A stretch of DNA of 64,000 nt from Colius striatus (taxonomy: Eukaryota > Chordata > Aves > Coliiformes > Coliidae): positions 134,894,171 through 134,958,170 of the forward strand of contig NC_084759.1 of NCBI RefSeq assembly GCF_028858725.1. Direction: 5' to 3'. The position numbers were made by a program, and so were the translations under genes. The notes under the pieces were generated by a model that was given only the letters and a program-made list of their open reading frames with translations, did not search any database and was not told where the DNA came from. This document shows positions 1 through 15,000 of the stretch, in pieces. Within the stretch, counting starts at the first letter, position 1. The number at the start of each line of letters is the position of its first letter.

Positions 1-3000
1 CCAAAGCCTCAGTAACTGTGAACAGAGAAATGGAGGTAAAAAAGGTAGATGAGTAGTTACTGATTTTCTTGCTACAAATTAGCCTATGATTTGTACCTCC
101 CTTCATTTGCAAAAAATAAAAGGCTGTTGGCATCGTAATTAAATTAATTGTTTTGTCCATTGGAAGAATGAGAGACTTTAGTAAGTGAAGCCCTGAAAGT
201 TCTGTTCTCGTGTGCCCTGTCCACAGTTCTTAGCGAGTTTCATAATGGATTTTATCAGCATTAGTGCTACCTGTCATAACTACATAATTACAGCACATAA
301 TTATATTATTACTTATTTACTCTAATTATGTAATTGGATGTAATTGGTGCACTTACATAACTCCTCAATCAGCTGAAAACTGCTCTAAAACCAGCTTATG
401 TTCATAAAGAGTAAAGGATACTTCCGTGCATTAGACCATCACTCTCAAGCAAGGTGGTGGGAAACCAAAGGTTCTGTTTTCCTGCCATTGCAGTCATTTG
501 GACCATGAGCCTTTGGTACAGTGACAGTATCTTAAAAGTATTTCTGTACATCTTGTTTCATCTGTAAATATATTTATCCTGAAAGGTAAATTCCTAATAC
601 TAAATCTCACTTCAGACTACTCAGGATCCCAACATCTCTACTGAAATCAAAAGCAAAATTCCCATTAACATTATAACAATCAAGTAGAAGAGACAGGTTG
701 AGCAACACCAGCCTGAAATTCTGAACTGTGACTTTCTTGTTCATTTATTTTAAACGTACTTTTGTGTCACAGCAACAACCTGTCATTGTTAACGTGACAA
801 AATGTTTCAGCTGCTTAATTTTAAATATTTTAAAGGTGTCAGCTTTTTTATTTTTCTTTTTTTTTCTTTTTTTGTATTTGTTAAATAAAAGCAGTACTTA
901 CCAAATATTATGGCCATTTCTTTGTCATGGGGAAAATTGTATTTCCCACTTTGAAATAATCTAGTTGTTTTGTTGGAGTTTTTAAAGTAAAGTTTGAAAA
1001 TTGATCTGAATTTAGTGTTCCCATGAGCTGATGCTTTTGTCTCTCTTCTTCCTACCTCCAGTCTCATGTTTTTGCCTTATTTTTCTATTAGATACCCAGA
1101 AGTGAGTATTGAATTCAAAAGCAGCACTGGGAAGAATGCCAAATGAACCACTGAGAAGTCTCACAATAGTTGTCATTCTGCCCATGCTTTGTGCTAGGCA
1201 GCACAAGCTCTTTTCCCTCAGCATCCTTCTCTCTCCTGCCTCACTGCTCTGTGTTTTGCTGTGATCCCACCTCAGGAGCCAAGGTGTGATGTGAGCCGTG
1301 GCAGCACGTAGCTGCTGCCCAGGTTCAGATCTCAGCAGTGCTGCTGCAAGGTCCTGTCTGGAGTTACTCCATGAGGGTATGACTCCCCTGGCACTGCAGC
1401 AGGGAGTGGGGGACAAGCTCCCTCCTGGAGCCAGAGTTGCTTTCGTATAGTCCCTGGCACACCCGTGTATGATCTGAAAAGGCTTTTTTTTTCATTGTAG
1501 CCAATCTCAGCAGAAGTAGCTGACTGTCAATACAGCAAAAGTGTGAGCCAAGCAGAGCCTGCAGAGCCCGACAGCTGTGAGTCGAGAGCCTGGGTGCCCA
1601 TCCTTTCAGACCTGTGAAAGAGGTTGTCCCAGGGTTAGTTAGTGAATGTAAAGTCATTTCCCTGATGCCAGATCCTGGTGCACGCCCTCAACCCGATGCC
1701 CAGTGTATTCAATGGCTGTCCCCAAGAAGCCACGTGGAAGTTCTAGAGGAGGCAGGTCCAAAGGAAATAGAGATCAGCAAGGTGAAAGCAGTGAAAAAGT
1801 GCTATTTGAGAAGGGGGAAGAGCATGCAAACAGAAGGCAGGCAAGGAAGAGGAGGGTTTGTGGAACAAGCTGTTCTTTACTGCTGTCAATTTCTGTCAAA
1901 GAATATCATAAAATAATATGTACTAAGAGGGCTATTGACCTCAGCTCTTAAAATATAACTTTTTTGGAGAAGAAAAGTTCGGACATCCAGGATTTTTCTG
2001 TTCTGTCATCTGTCGTCTTTTTGACATTTAGAGGCAAAAGTTTTCCCTGCTAATTTTCCTCTCTAATGTATAGATATTCTTATTACATCCAAGGATCGTT
2101 AAGCATTGTATGGGTAGAGAAAATGACCTAAACCGGAGAAATGTCAATCCAAGGCAATGTGAGTGATGCAGAAGATATATGGGTGGTCAGGAAGGCACTC
2201 TGCATGTTTTTCACATGCACTCTGGTGATTCATACTGGAAAACTTAAGAAGTTTCCTCCCTCAGATGTCCACTGTACCCTTCTGTTGCAACTAAGCACAA
2301 CAATAGCAGCATGAGGAGGACAAGCGATATGTTTGTTCACTCCTGAGTTTCTACGCTTCACAGCCCAGAGAACTGATGTGAAAATTGATGGCCAGTGAAG
2401 TCACACCAGTCTGAACTACACTGATTGAGGAGAGGACACTGTACCCATTCTGTATCCTACTCTTTGTAGGTAGGATAGTATCAGCAAGGAGAAAGGGCAT
2501 GCTGCTGATAGGTGTGACCCCATCATCTGCTACAGCTAAATCTGCCAGGAACAGTGAGCTGTGGTTTCTTAAACTGGCTGACTAGAAATAAACTGTATTT
2601 TTAAGGCTTCTTCGTTATAAAATCTAGTTTGATGTGAAGTTTCTGATCTGGCAACTCACAGACTTGGAAATGCACACAAATTCTTGACTGGCATGGGACA
2701 TGGAATTTATAACTTTTGGGAAGCTAATAATGCTCCCATTGTTAGGATTGATTTATTTTACTTTTTAAAAACTGGCTTTTCTCCATACACTAGCAGATGT
2801 TATCAAAGCAAAGCTTGCAAGGATGAGATGTATATATGGATGTATCATTAATGTATGCAACTTTTTCTTAATTACTTTTAAAAGACTGATAGGATGCATG
2901 TCACATTATGAGTAATTACTTACCATGGCAGTAATACCAAGAGCACAAAAGCTGGCTGCTAAGTAAGATCTGAGGTCTCTCTGTCAGGCTAATTTCCTAT

Positions 3001-6000
3001 GAAATACAATGCTGGATTTGTCTGCAGTTTTCATAAAATAAGCAATTAAAGAAATACGCCTAAATAGATGATTTACTGTACCCATTTTTTGTTGCGCTCA
3101 AAATAGCAGAGCGAGCAAGAGTACAACTGTCTGTGTCCTTCCACAGGCCGTGTGGGGAATTCAGGGCTTCAGTTTTGATGCACAGGGTCCCAGAGTAATT
3201 TTTTTTCTGGTTTGAGGCCTGCCTCAGATTCACAGAGGATACAGAGTCACTAAAATAGAGCTGGAGTTGTACTTTTGCACAACCACTACTTGGGTATATG
3301 AGTGGAGGTCCCAGTTTTACATTTACAGAATAGACTGAGGTGGTGTAGTTTTTCCTACTGCTAGGTATTGAATTATTTTTCTGTTGTTGCTTTTACTGTT
3401 GTTAAAAAATGATGTTAATTTCTACAGGTAGTGCATTGCTATATTTGCTTCTCTGTACAATGTTTCCTCTACATTATTATCTTGCAGAAGTGCTGAACAC
3501 CTCTCTCCATAAAATAAGCAATTACACTAACCTGCCTAATTAGCTGATTTCCTGCTCATTTGTGTGTTGCTCAAAGCATGAAAAGTCAGCATCACGTGAG
3601 GACTTTGGATCTTTGCAAAAAGTTTTTATTCTACAGGAGAGCTGAGCATCTTCTTTTCTACTTCAAGGACTCTGCATCTTCCAGAAGTGGGCTCTTTGGT
3701 CCACCACAAGTAATTTAGTTGGCTTGCTTAGCTAGGTGATGTGTGAGGCAGAAGAGGTAATGAGAGGGAAAGGTAGATTTCATTTGGTACCTCATTCTAA
3801 ATGCTTGAGGTTTTAGTGGCTTTAAGTTTATATAGTAGATTCTTTCCAGATAGGCAAAATTAATTATCCTGTTGCTTCTTGAATGGGAAACCACAGATCT
3901 GATCTTGCCTCTTTAGAAATTATGCCATTCGCTGGAATGAGTAAAAGATTGATATCAATAGGAGGTGCTGCAGCAGAGGCAGATTTGCTGTGTGTAGTGA
4001 AGGTATGGTGATAACCTTCATTCCACTAGCTGACTCAGTGAGGGAGTGAACATGCCGTTTCCAAGTGCCCTTCTCCCTGCCCCTGTGCTCAAACACTTAG
4101 CCCTTATGTTCTTGTTAACTTCTAAACTGACAGGTCCCAGCACCAACACAACCCTGTGTTGTGGTTTTGTTGTGTTTTTCCTCTTTCATTTGAAGTCACT
4201 TCTGAATACAAAGCTATAATGTAATTGCAAGTTAACAGAGCGGAGCCTAAAATTCCCCAAAAGTATATTCATTGAGACTGCAGTTTTCCTTCACCCTGAG
4301 GTCTGGAATCAGTTGTTTGATGCTACCCAGCACTAGTCTGTTTTGATCCTCTGTTACTGAGGCTCATTTGTAAGCTTAGCTTGATTTTTTTCTGTGTTTG
4401 AAAGATTTGGCCACCTGTCTGTTGACCCATGTTTAGACTCCAAAGACTGATATTGCTATAAGGACGGGTTCTGCTTTGATAATACAGTGTAGTCACAGCC
4501 TCCTTGTCCTCCTTCCAACTTAATTCAATTTGCAAATTAAAAAAAAATTGTTTGTTTCTTTGCTGCTGGCCTTGAAAACTCAAGGAGGGATCTGTACATA
4601 AGACTCTGTTCCTTGAAACTTGCACATCCCCACGAACATGGAGGGGAGGTGTTCCAGCTGGAGCACCCTCAAGCCAAGCAGTGCTGCTGGCAGGACAGAG
4701 CCTGCGGTTCCCTGCTGGAATCCACTCCTGCCTTGACCTGCCAGGGACTAGAGCTGTTAACTTTCCAGGCAGCTTGCAAAAGCCATCTTTTATCCCTTTG
4801 TTAAAGAAACGTGTGGCCTGGGATGGATCTGTGTGTGGGCAGACCTTTATTCTGTGATTTCAGATGATGGAAAGGCTCTCCAAGGCACTAGATAGGCACC
4901 TACTGTTGCACTTTAAATCCTGGCAGTAACAGAGCCTCAGTTCTCCTGGGACTGGCTGTGTATGGCTCTTCCTAATGAAAACTGGACTTTTTACTGGGCT
5001 CACAGATACCAATAAGAAGTTCAACTCCAGAACAACAATGTGATGAGCAGATCCCAAAGCGTGTAAACTGAATTCATTTGATATTGTGCTGTGGGAGAAA
5101 CAACAGACACAAAATACTTCAATACTGTTTGAGAATATTATTACAACATTTGAAAACAATTATTGTTCTTTGTATTACAGCGGTACTAAGCTTCTGGCTT
5201 CTTGAATAGGAAAGAGACTCCAAAATTGTCCACAGACAAGGCAGATAACTGCAGATGCTGAGGAAAGGGAAGACCACAGGTTTGCCCAAAGACATAAGAG
5301 CAATTAGTAAAAAGAATGGGGAGATAAATTTGAGGTTATTGCCTTACCAGGAACACTATTTAAAAGTAAATATGCTTAATTTTGGTTGGAGTCAAAACAC
5401 AGTGGTGAAATTCTCAAAGAAGTAAACCAGGGAAGGCTTACCAAAGCTGTAGTTCTGGTTCTGAGTTCTCACAGTTCAGAGGCAGAAAGATTTGGGAAAG
5501 TTAGGTGCAACATTACCACAAAGGTGTTTTACAGGGTGTAACAGATGTGATGAAGTTATTTTTTTTTCTGTATGTGTCACCTGGAGAAAAATCCACCAGC
5601 CCATATTACTCTGTGTGGATAAGTTTCTGAATTTGTGTAACTTTGGTCTCGTTGTACCCTTACCTTTTGGGATCAGCTTCATGAGATTTGTGTCAGGTTT
5701 TTCTATTTTGTTGCAAGGCTAGTTCACAGTCTTCTCCCTCTTTAGTGTGGTGAGTGTGTGTATGGTAAAAAGCTAAGATTGCATCATCTTTAATAAAAAA
5801 GCATATATAGCCTAAAGAAATCAGATTAGCTCTAGAGAAAGAAATCAATTGGGTTGGCAAATTGTATCTGTGGGACAAAGTGCAAAATGTTTTTTTCATA
5901 CAGTATTTATTGAACAAATTTGTTGAGAAGATGGTTAAAAATGTTCTACAGGAAAAAAAAAGAACCATTTTGTTCAATTTAAATGACATTGATGTATTTT

Positions 6001-9000
6001 TCTACATCATGAAATCTTGCAGTATTACCAACAACAATCCCTGATAAAGTACTTTACACAGTTGCCTCGCAGGGCATTTTGAGATAAAAGTATGTATCGG
6101 AGATTGTAAATTGGCTACATCCGATTTATATATAATGGAACCCACTACACAATTCAATAGATCAGGAATCACATTACACTTCAGTGAGTTTGGGGTAGTA
6201 GGAGCTTTAAAGAGTCTCTAAAACAAACAAGCAACTTTAAATCATATTTAATGAACCCAGTGTATTTTATACACATGCGATTAAAATGTTTTGTCTCTGT
6301 TTTTCATTTTACTGGGTGCTGCTGAAGGAAAATTGTAATTCTGGGTTTGTGAAACCGATCATCTGCTTGTTCTCAAGAGAAAATGCATTTGAATTGAACA
6401 GAGCAAACCATATTTAAATACTGGGCTGAAAAAACAAAGAAAAACAAAAAGCAGATCTATACAGAGGATCCATTTCAATATTTTCCTAGCAATGCGAGCA
6501 AGAGCACTAAATGAAAATGCAGGATAGGCAGATAAAGGTTCACAGAGTACCATGGTATATTTTTCTTTTATTGATCTATGCTTGCAGCCTCTGAAAACAG
6601 TAGACAGGAACCAGAATGACTAGACATTTCATCTTGAGGGTCTGGTTTTGCTGATTTCCACCTATTTACTAAAGGGAATAAATGTGCTCTGTGCTTCCCA
6701 GTAGGCAGGTGGGACCTTGTGGAATCTGCATCTCACCCAGCTACAGGTGGGCCTGCCAAGGGCCGTCTCCTTGGCTATCACGTCTGTGTGGGCAAGGAGT
6801 TGTGCTCACCATGCAGAGGACTGTAGAAGCCCCATGGGCAAGCATTTGAACAGAGGAAGCGATTTGAGAGCAGATTGATAGTGTTCAATGCCCATAGGTT
6901 GAAAGGTGGCTGTTGCTTGGTCTTGTTTTCTCAAGAGGTGCTTCAGAGAGAGAAATCTCAATCTTTTTCCTCACCTCTGACTGATACTCAAGTATGTGCA
7001 TTTATGCATGTGTATGGTACTATCCTTGATCACATCATTGCTTTAAAAAGTTCTGTATGGCCCATTAGTGATAAGTAGTAATTCGTACTAATTTTTAAAG
7101 AAAATAATGTTAAGTTGACATTTCATACCACACCATGTGCAAAAAACATTAGAGTGAAAATCAGAGGGCCCAAAGCAGGAATATTCAGATCAGGATTCCT
7201 GAACCAGAACGATTGGGCTGCAATCAGCAAAGCTCTACCTGTGTAAAGCTGAGAACAAGGTCAAGTCCCTAGCCTCTGAAAACTGAGTCTCCAACTGAGT
7301 CTTTGTATTTCTCAATGATACTGTTACACCAAATTTAAGCTAAAGCTAGGAAATGGACAGTACTTGCAAAATACAAGGTGACAGGACCAGAGAATTAAAG
7401 CACAATGTGAAAAAAACCTCATAAATTTCACTAAGTATTCACCCAAATCCTGTGCTACAAAAGATACAAAGTAGAAGTTATGGTCTGGAGTTTAATCATG
7501 GAGTTAGACTCTCATCCACTGGATTAAACCAGCATTCACCTTGATGAAAACAGGTCAAGATTTGTGGCGTCCTTATCAGCTGAATGGTGAATATGTCCCT
7601 AAGGAGCAGACAAGATCTGTGTCCACAGCAGTGGCATGATATTGTAGGGTATGCTTATGTCGCAATGGGGCTAGCACTGTTGGCTTCTGTCTGGAGTTCA
7701 GAATCTGCGGTACACTTGCTAGCATGTTTTGCAAAACAAAATCAATATAAAAGACGAACCAGGAGAAGGGAGACTTTGGCATAGAGAATGGTGGTGTGCA
7801 GGTAGGAATGGTGAGGGTCTGGGGCAGCACTGCCATTGTCTGCTTTGAAGGCAGTCAATGGGAAGCAGAAATACCATTAGCATTCATCTAAGTGCAAGGC
7901 AGGCCAGCAAACGAGCAGTGAGGTTGTTGAAATGATGCCGGGAGCAGCAGGGGAAGAAGGAGAAAGAAGTTACAACTGGAGGCACTTTGGTGGGGCAGCA
8001 TGAGCATCTCAGGCCCTCTTATGTGTGAGGGCTGCACTATGTGGTGTGGCCCTAAGAGAGGCTGCACTCAGTGCTGAAACAGCTTGGCTTGCAGGGTTCG
8101 AGGACAGCACCACAGTGAGCCATGAGGGAAGAGATAGGAGCTACCAGGTGCCTCTGCACAGAGGCTGCCATCGCGTTACACTCTGCTTGCTCCACTGAGA
8201 CAGCTGGAACTAAACCAGAGCCTCCCGTGCTGCCATTAAAAGGTTCTTTTTTTAAAAGGACATGTGCACTTAATGTCAGAATATTGAAACCATACCCACG
8301 TGAATAAAGTTAGTAAGCCAGTGATTCATTGCTGTTTCAAATCTCTATCTAGCCACAGTAAATTTCAGCTCAGTCTGTGTCCACATGCAGGCTATGATTT
8401 ACAGTTCTGCATTTTATATCAACAACATCTGTTTAACAAAAGAAAAAAAACTATGCCAAGAACATTTATTTTCTAATCTCAGTACCAGATGTTTCATTAT
8501 GCACAAGATCCAGCTATTATATCAGAAATAATTTAATTATTTTAAATGAACTATCTGAAGCGTTTTTCCTAAAGCATGTCCCGTAACCACTAACAATATA
8601 AAAACATAGGAATGTGGAAAAATAAACTCACATTCTATGCAAACCTATATCTGTTTTAAGGGCACAAATATCAAGCACTAAATCCTAGCTTCAGATGGTA
8701 GTGTTAGGATTCTCAAAGGTTTGCAGAGGAGAATATCAATTCTCAGGGTTATGACAGAGATAAGGTGTCAGAGAGCAATTGAAACAGCAGAAAAAAAACC
8801 AACAGTTGAGAAATGAACATGTGCCGCTGGTAGGGAAGAAGCGATAAGCAAAGAGAGTGGCGCTGGAGTGAGACACAAGCTGAGGCCCTCCAAGCACACC
8901 AATGATGTGCCGTGGAACTCTGGTGAGTCCCTTGGCCTGATCTGGTCATTGCACGGCTGCAGATCGCCCAGGTTCCCACATGGAGGGTAGCTGGAAGGTG

Positions 9001-12000
9001 CAGTTACTGCACTGGTGACAAAGCTGCTTAATTTTGTTTCTACTTTGCACCTTCTGGGGCAAAGCAGGATTGCTTTCTTCAATGTTCTGACTGATGCAGT
9101 CCAGGCCGTCACGGCCTTTTTTGTTGAGGGCATGCTACCGACACGTATACTTTTCCTTTGCATGTGAGTTTGCCCACAACACTGGTTTGAGATCACATTC
9201 AAACACAGAGTGTCAACTTTAAAGAATTATTTTCATCATTGTTGCCATCCCTTGGAGGTAAATGCAAGATGTGTTTGATAAGCAGTTTGATGGCTTTGGG
9301 GTACTTGTTCTTGGAAAAGCAGGGTCCTTTACAAGGTTTCAAGATGAGTATTGAAACTGCCACATAGACTACCAAAGAAAAATCTTTGCAATTTGAGGTT
9401 TATTATCATTCTGTGCCATATTTTTTTGGGGAATATCACAAGCAGGAGTGTTGATGCTGAAACACCAAGACATTTATAACTGTCTGGCCTGGATATCAGT
9501 CTTGAAGGACTCACAATTATTCAGAATTATGGTGATAGATTCTGTTGCAGCCCTCAAAACCATCCAGACAAGTTAAAGTAAATGCATCAACAACTCTGCT
9601 AAAGCAGATGATGAGTCTGTGTTGTGGTTCCAACCTTATTTCAGGGAGGAAACAGATTTTTATATTTGTGAGCTGTGGAAGCTGTAGCATGTATCAATCT
9701 AGTCTAGACCCAGCCAGACCTGTGAGTTTTATTGTTGCATAAAGATTTATCTGTAATAGCCAAGGTTTATTTTTATTTTATTTGAATTACTGTTGTGGAT
9801 GCATATAGACACATACAATTCCTAATTTTCCTCCCTCTAATCTTGTGTAGCACAGATTGCTTATCAAATACAGTCTTAACATTAAAGTGTCAAACAGGAT
9901 TTGCAGAAAGCTATTTGAGGTTGTAGTTTAGGATGAATGTTTATCAAAGTGTGGATTAGCTGAATCATGCACTGAACCAAATTATTATTGTCTGTGATTA
10001 AATCACAAAGTGGTTATTGCCTGTGTCATCTAAAGCAAAAGATAGTTTAAATCTTTAAAATCCCTTTATAAGGTGGCTGTTGGAGCTACATAACTACAGA
10101 TTTTTAGGACCAGACTCTGTCCTTAGGCAGAAAAACAATAGCTTTCAAAAGGTCGTTTGAACTGATCACTCTCTGCTTATACGGGCAGCAGATCTGGGAA
10201 GGGAATGGATGAACTTGTTTACATTTCAGACATACAGAATAATTACTCAGAAAATAGATGTCTTTGTACCCAACACTGAAGTATTTATTCAAGGTGCTGT
10301 CTCAAAAAAGGAACGTGAACAGCCTGTTCATTCTTGTGCCTAGGAGGACACGAGCTGCCTGACGAAGGGCAGCAGTGCCCACGGTTTGTTTGCCTTCATG
10401 CCAAAGCATAGGGCCCAGGCCACGACGCAGTCACAGGGGGTGAAGCTGTGCCGTGTTTCCTGGCAGTGCTGCTCCTCAGGCGTGGAGGCCACAGTGCAAG
10501 GTTTTGCCACCCCAGTGGGCACTTGAGAGGCCACAATCTCCCTAAAGCTGTAGGAGGCTTTTGCTGGGCTGCCAAGATATTTGCCATTCATTGCACTCCA
10601 ACAGGCGCATATTGCAGGATGGGATTCCGCTGACTGCCCAGCGCAGCACACGGAGGTGCCGGTAGCAAACTTTCCTGGTGATGTCTGTGCTCCTCTTCTG
10701 CACTCTTCAGTGACCATCTAGCCAAAGAGCAACAGTGGCTTTAAGCACACCCATTTGCTTAGCTGTGCTATTAGGCAACAAATAACCCTCCTGACAGCCA
10801 CCTCACTCTCCTCGCTGAGTCACCAAGGAGCAAACAATCCCAGAGCGGTAGAGGAGGGCTGGGGGACATGGAAGCCCATCTCCTGCTCTAATGCATGCAG
10901 CTGCAGAGGTCACAACCCAGGAGGAGTCATGAGCAGTCATTGCCCCTTTTCTTTTTGAATAGATAGGAGGGAAGTCCTGAAATGGCTTGTTTTCATGTTG
11001 CAACAAGGGGTCACGAGGTGGAAAGGGCTGAGAGTCACTGTAGAGTCTGCTGGAGAAATGAAAGTCTGGTACAGCTGACAGTGGTGTGTGGCACTTGGAG
11101 CCCCTGGCAGTGGCACTAGCAGAAAGAATGCATTAGGCTCACTCCTCTGCTTCATCCACCTTGTCCTATTCTTTGACCTGGTTTTTTTCCTCATTGTTAT
11201 CTAGTAATCTATCTTTTAAAGGCTCAGCCTAGCATTTCCTGCTGGTTGCAGCTGATCTATCTCGCTGCTAGCCTGTGAAACTGGCACCTCCTAAAGAAAC
11301 AGCACTCTAGCAATTTCTCCGGAGGCATGGAGTCAGCTCAGTGAGAGGTCGATTGAAGCCAGTTGGCTGTGCCAACAGGACAGGGGTGGCTCGAGAGAGA
11401 CTTTGTACAAAGTATAGAAACTCTAAACAGATTTCTTCAATCTTTTCTCCATCTATGCTCAACCAAGGCTAGCAATGTCAGAAAAATGGCTGTTTTACTG
11501 AAGGGAGGAAGTCCACAGAAGGGAAGGAGAAAGTTGCATAGAAAACTCCAGGAGGCAAACACAGCCTTTTGCTCTGAGCACGCCTGTCTGAGAATAAGGG
11601 GTTGAGGCTTCTCAGAAAATGCAAGTAGCAAACCCTCTGAGCCCTGTGGTTTCTCAAGCATGTGCCCTTGCCGTCAGCACCTCGCAGCAACGTGTACCCA
11701 GACTACCTTGCAGAGAGGTGTTTGCCCCAGATGAGCTTTGATTCCCACTGGAGTGTTGCCAGTGACGGGGGAGGACGGAGGGAGCATGCTGGATCACCAC
11801 ACGAGATGTCTGCACTGCTTGTGTGCAGTCTCTTTGGCCGGCAGCCTTTTGGCTAGCCCCATCTGCCTTCTTGCCTTTCCTTTCCCCTCCTTTCCCCAGC
11901 TGAACTGACGGAGAGGAGGCTGCGGCTCTTTTCTGTCCCTGCAGCCTTCCTGTCTGGCTGACTCTTTGCCCTGGACACAGATGTGTACTTCAAATATGAA

Positions 12001-15000
12001 TTCTGCAAGGCATATGTTAAGCTTGTGGAGGGGGAAGATGCTGTGATCCCTAGGTGGGCTGCTGTGGTTGGGCTGCAAATAGCTGCTGTCCTGTGCAGGA
12101 GTGAAATAGGCACTAAGCACTATGTTCAGCCCTGGTTATTTGGAAAGAAGATTTTGTTACATTTTAACAATTAATTCTGTGTCCAGGCAGCTACTTCGTT
12201 TTAAAGCATCCAGTCCACATACCTCACCCTCTGTGTGCCCATTTCTACTTGAGTTCTGTCACCTTGCACTAACTTGGTTGCTGTTGGTTGAGCCCAGTGA
12301 CAGCTGTTTGCAGGGGTTTGCCCTGTTCCCTGCCAGCTGCCTCCCTTCCTCGACCAAATGGCCACTTGGTCCCAGACGATGTCTAAGTGAATGCTGTCCT
12401 GGGTGAAATGATTGAAGTAATCTAAGAGTAATAGCTGAGGTGTGACAAGTAACACCCTGCAACATCTCATCCCCCCCAGCCAAATAAGGCAAAGCAGGCG
12501 TGCACCTGCAGTGTTACAGGAGGCATGTTATAGCTTTAACGTGTGTTAGTTGGTCAAGGTGAACCCTGGACTGAGCCCATAAACATTTAAGTCACAGAAC
12601 AAATGTTTGAGGTTGTACAAACATGTTAACTCCCTCCAGTTAATTGGCAAGCAATTACCTTGAAGCAAAAATAGCTTTCTCATAGTTGAGCAGTCACAGA
12701 GTACTTGTGTCCCACCCCAACCATGAACACTTACAGATCACTAAAACGTTTGTCAGAGGAGCCTTGTCCAGTTGGCCTTCTGGATCCTGGCAGGTTTGTG
12801 ATTGACAGGTTTTTGTCTTCAGCAGGAACTGCTGTTTGTTGGTAGTACAGATTCAGCAAACAGGGCTATGCGCCAGAGCTGATTTTCATGCTGCCCTTTA
12901 ATAAAGTTCTGCAGTTCATAATGTAGTGAAAAAGTAAGGTAATACTGACCATCAAAGGCGTGTAGTTCAGCAAGGGAATATACGTGCTGTGTGCACTATA
13001 ATGTAACTACAGAGAAAGCTAGATAAGTATTTTTAACATAAAAACAAGTTGGCAGGCTAGAACATGTTTCCTACTGACCTACTGAATTTTGCATCTCTCT
13101 GGTACTTTGCATGACAAAGATAGACAGCTGGACTAGATTTCATTAGAGATATATGCAGTTGAGAACCAGCAAACAAAGTCCTGCCTGAACCCAACACAGC
13201 ACTCAGGACCACTGAGGGAGAGAGCCGTGCTGAGCTGTTTGACCTGTTGCCTCTCTGTTCCAGGAAAAGCTACAGAAAGTCGGTAGAATCTTCTCACGAA
13301 GTCTCTGGTCCATGCAAACACATCAGCTTCTCTTAGAACTTGAATCAAGTTCTTACTTGATCCTTCACTGCATTTTGGCAAAAAATGCCCAGATCTTCTT
13401 GGTCTGTACCTAAGCCACAACTGAGTTTCTTTCTTGGGAGCATTGCTGGGAAAGTAAAACTGGGCACACAGGAATGAGTGGAGTCTGTCATTGGGCGCCC
13501 ATGACTCTGGGGCTCATGGTGGCTGACATGAGTTGGCGTGTGTTCAAAGAGTAGCTTCAGCTGAAGTGCTGCCATCAGCAGCACAGTGCTGTGTGGCAGT
13601 GGTCCAATTGCTCTGTCCCTGTCTTTATCTGCCCCTGGTCATCCCTCTTCCCAGGAAGTATAATGATGTGCCAGTGTTATGGAGGAGGGAAGAAGGTGAC
13701 ACTGGGAGTTTTAAGAGAGGTAAGCCCACTGAGCTGGGATATCTGGCATCTGCACGGATTTGTGCGGCATTTCTCTGGATGCTGCAGCATGGTGGAGGGT
13801 CAGTCTACAGAACTGTTTCAAAGGCTGTTGGCAGCCTCTGCTTCATGTCCTGAAGGAGTGAGGGAGTGGCAGATGAAAAACAAAACTAGCAAAGTGCATT
13901 TCACAATCCTGGCAGTGGTACTCTGCAAACACAAGGCCTGCAATTATGGAGTCTCAGGTTGTTCTCCCTGCACAGCCTGGCTTTAGAAACTGTTGTTATG
14001 GCTAGCCTTGCCAAAAAGGGCTCCTGGCCCCTCAGCTGGTTCCTGTGGCCTCACAGCCTTGCAGTTCGTACCTTCAGGTGCTTCAAGCAAGAGAAACTGT
14101 AATGGGTGCAGATACTAGAGCTTTCCAGGAAACATTCAGATACAAGTGCATCTCTGTTCTCCGCAGCTCCTTTGAATTCAGTTTCTGTGCCTGTGGTGGC
14201 AGACAAATTTGCTGGCAAACATTTTGAAAAAAAAAAGGCATTGACCCAGAAAGGCACCGTGCACAAACTGAGCTTAGTGCAAATGAGTACACCTGCGCCT
14301 AATGCGAGGCACGTGATGAATGCTCTGCTTGATCCTAGCCAAAACAAATTTAAAATGAGTATCAGAGCATACTGGTGGAAAATGAATGCAGGTCTTGTAA
14401 GCAGGACTAGGAGTGTACAGCTCCACATGTCCTCCGGGGACGTCCAGCAGGGAGGGTCACGTGCATGCTGCTCGGGCTCACCAGCAGAGCTGCTAAAAAC
14501 AGGTTTGATTTGAATGAGTTATGACCCATTGAAAGTGGCATCATGCGTAACCACAGTAAATTGTCGTAATGAGATCACGAGGCTCAAAAAGTTGGGCAGC
14601 GAGGAAAGAGGCCTCATTCCACCAGCACACATGGCTCACTGAACTTGCAAAAGGCAGCGGAAGGGCACAGCCTTGTTCCCCAAACATCTACAGTCGGTTT
14701 AGCAACAGGACCAGAGGCTGCACGGCCACACAAAAACTCTTTAGAAGTTTTGTGTTAAAAAGAAGAGAACGAGCCTAAATTCTTACGACTTTGTATTTTG
14801 TCTTACCTGGTGTGACAGTGGGGACTGGGCTAACACGGGTGGTGTGAAGGCGTGAGTGCTGTGCTTACCAAGGGTTAGTGTGCTTGTTTTTAAACCATGT
14901 TTCTGTAGGAGAGGAGAGTTTGGTGATCAGGGCATTAGCACTACATAGTTAAAAGCAACTCTCTGTGGAAGCACAATAAAGCTATGTTCACTTGGTGCAT

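Noticed and set aside
8768..9202. A 144-codon minus-strand open frame inside the ITPR2 intron
   Set aside because: No family resemblance and no splice or promoter signals. Frames of this size are expected by chance in 64 kb.
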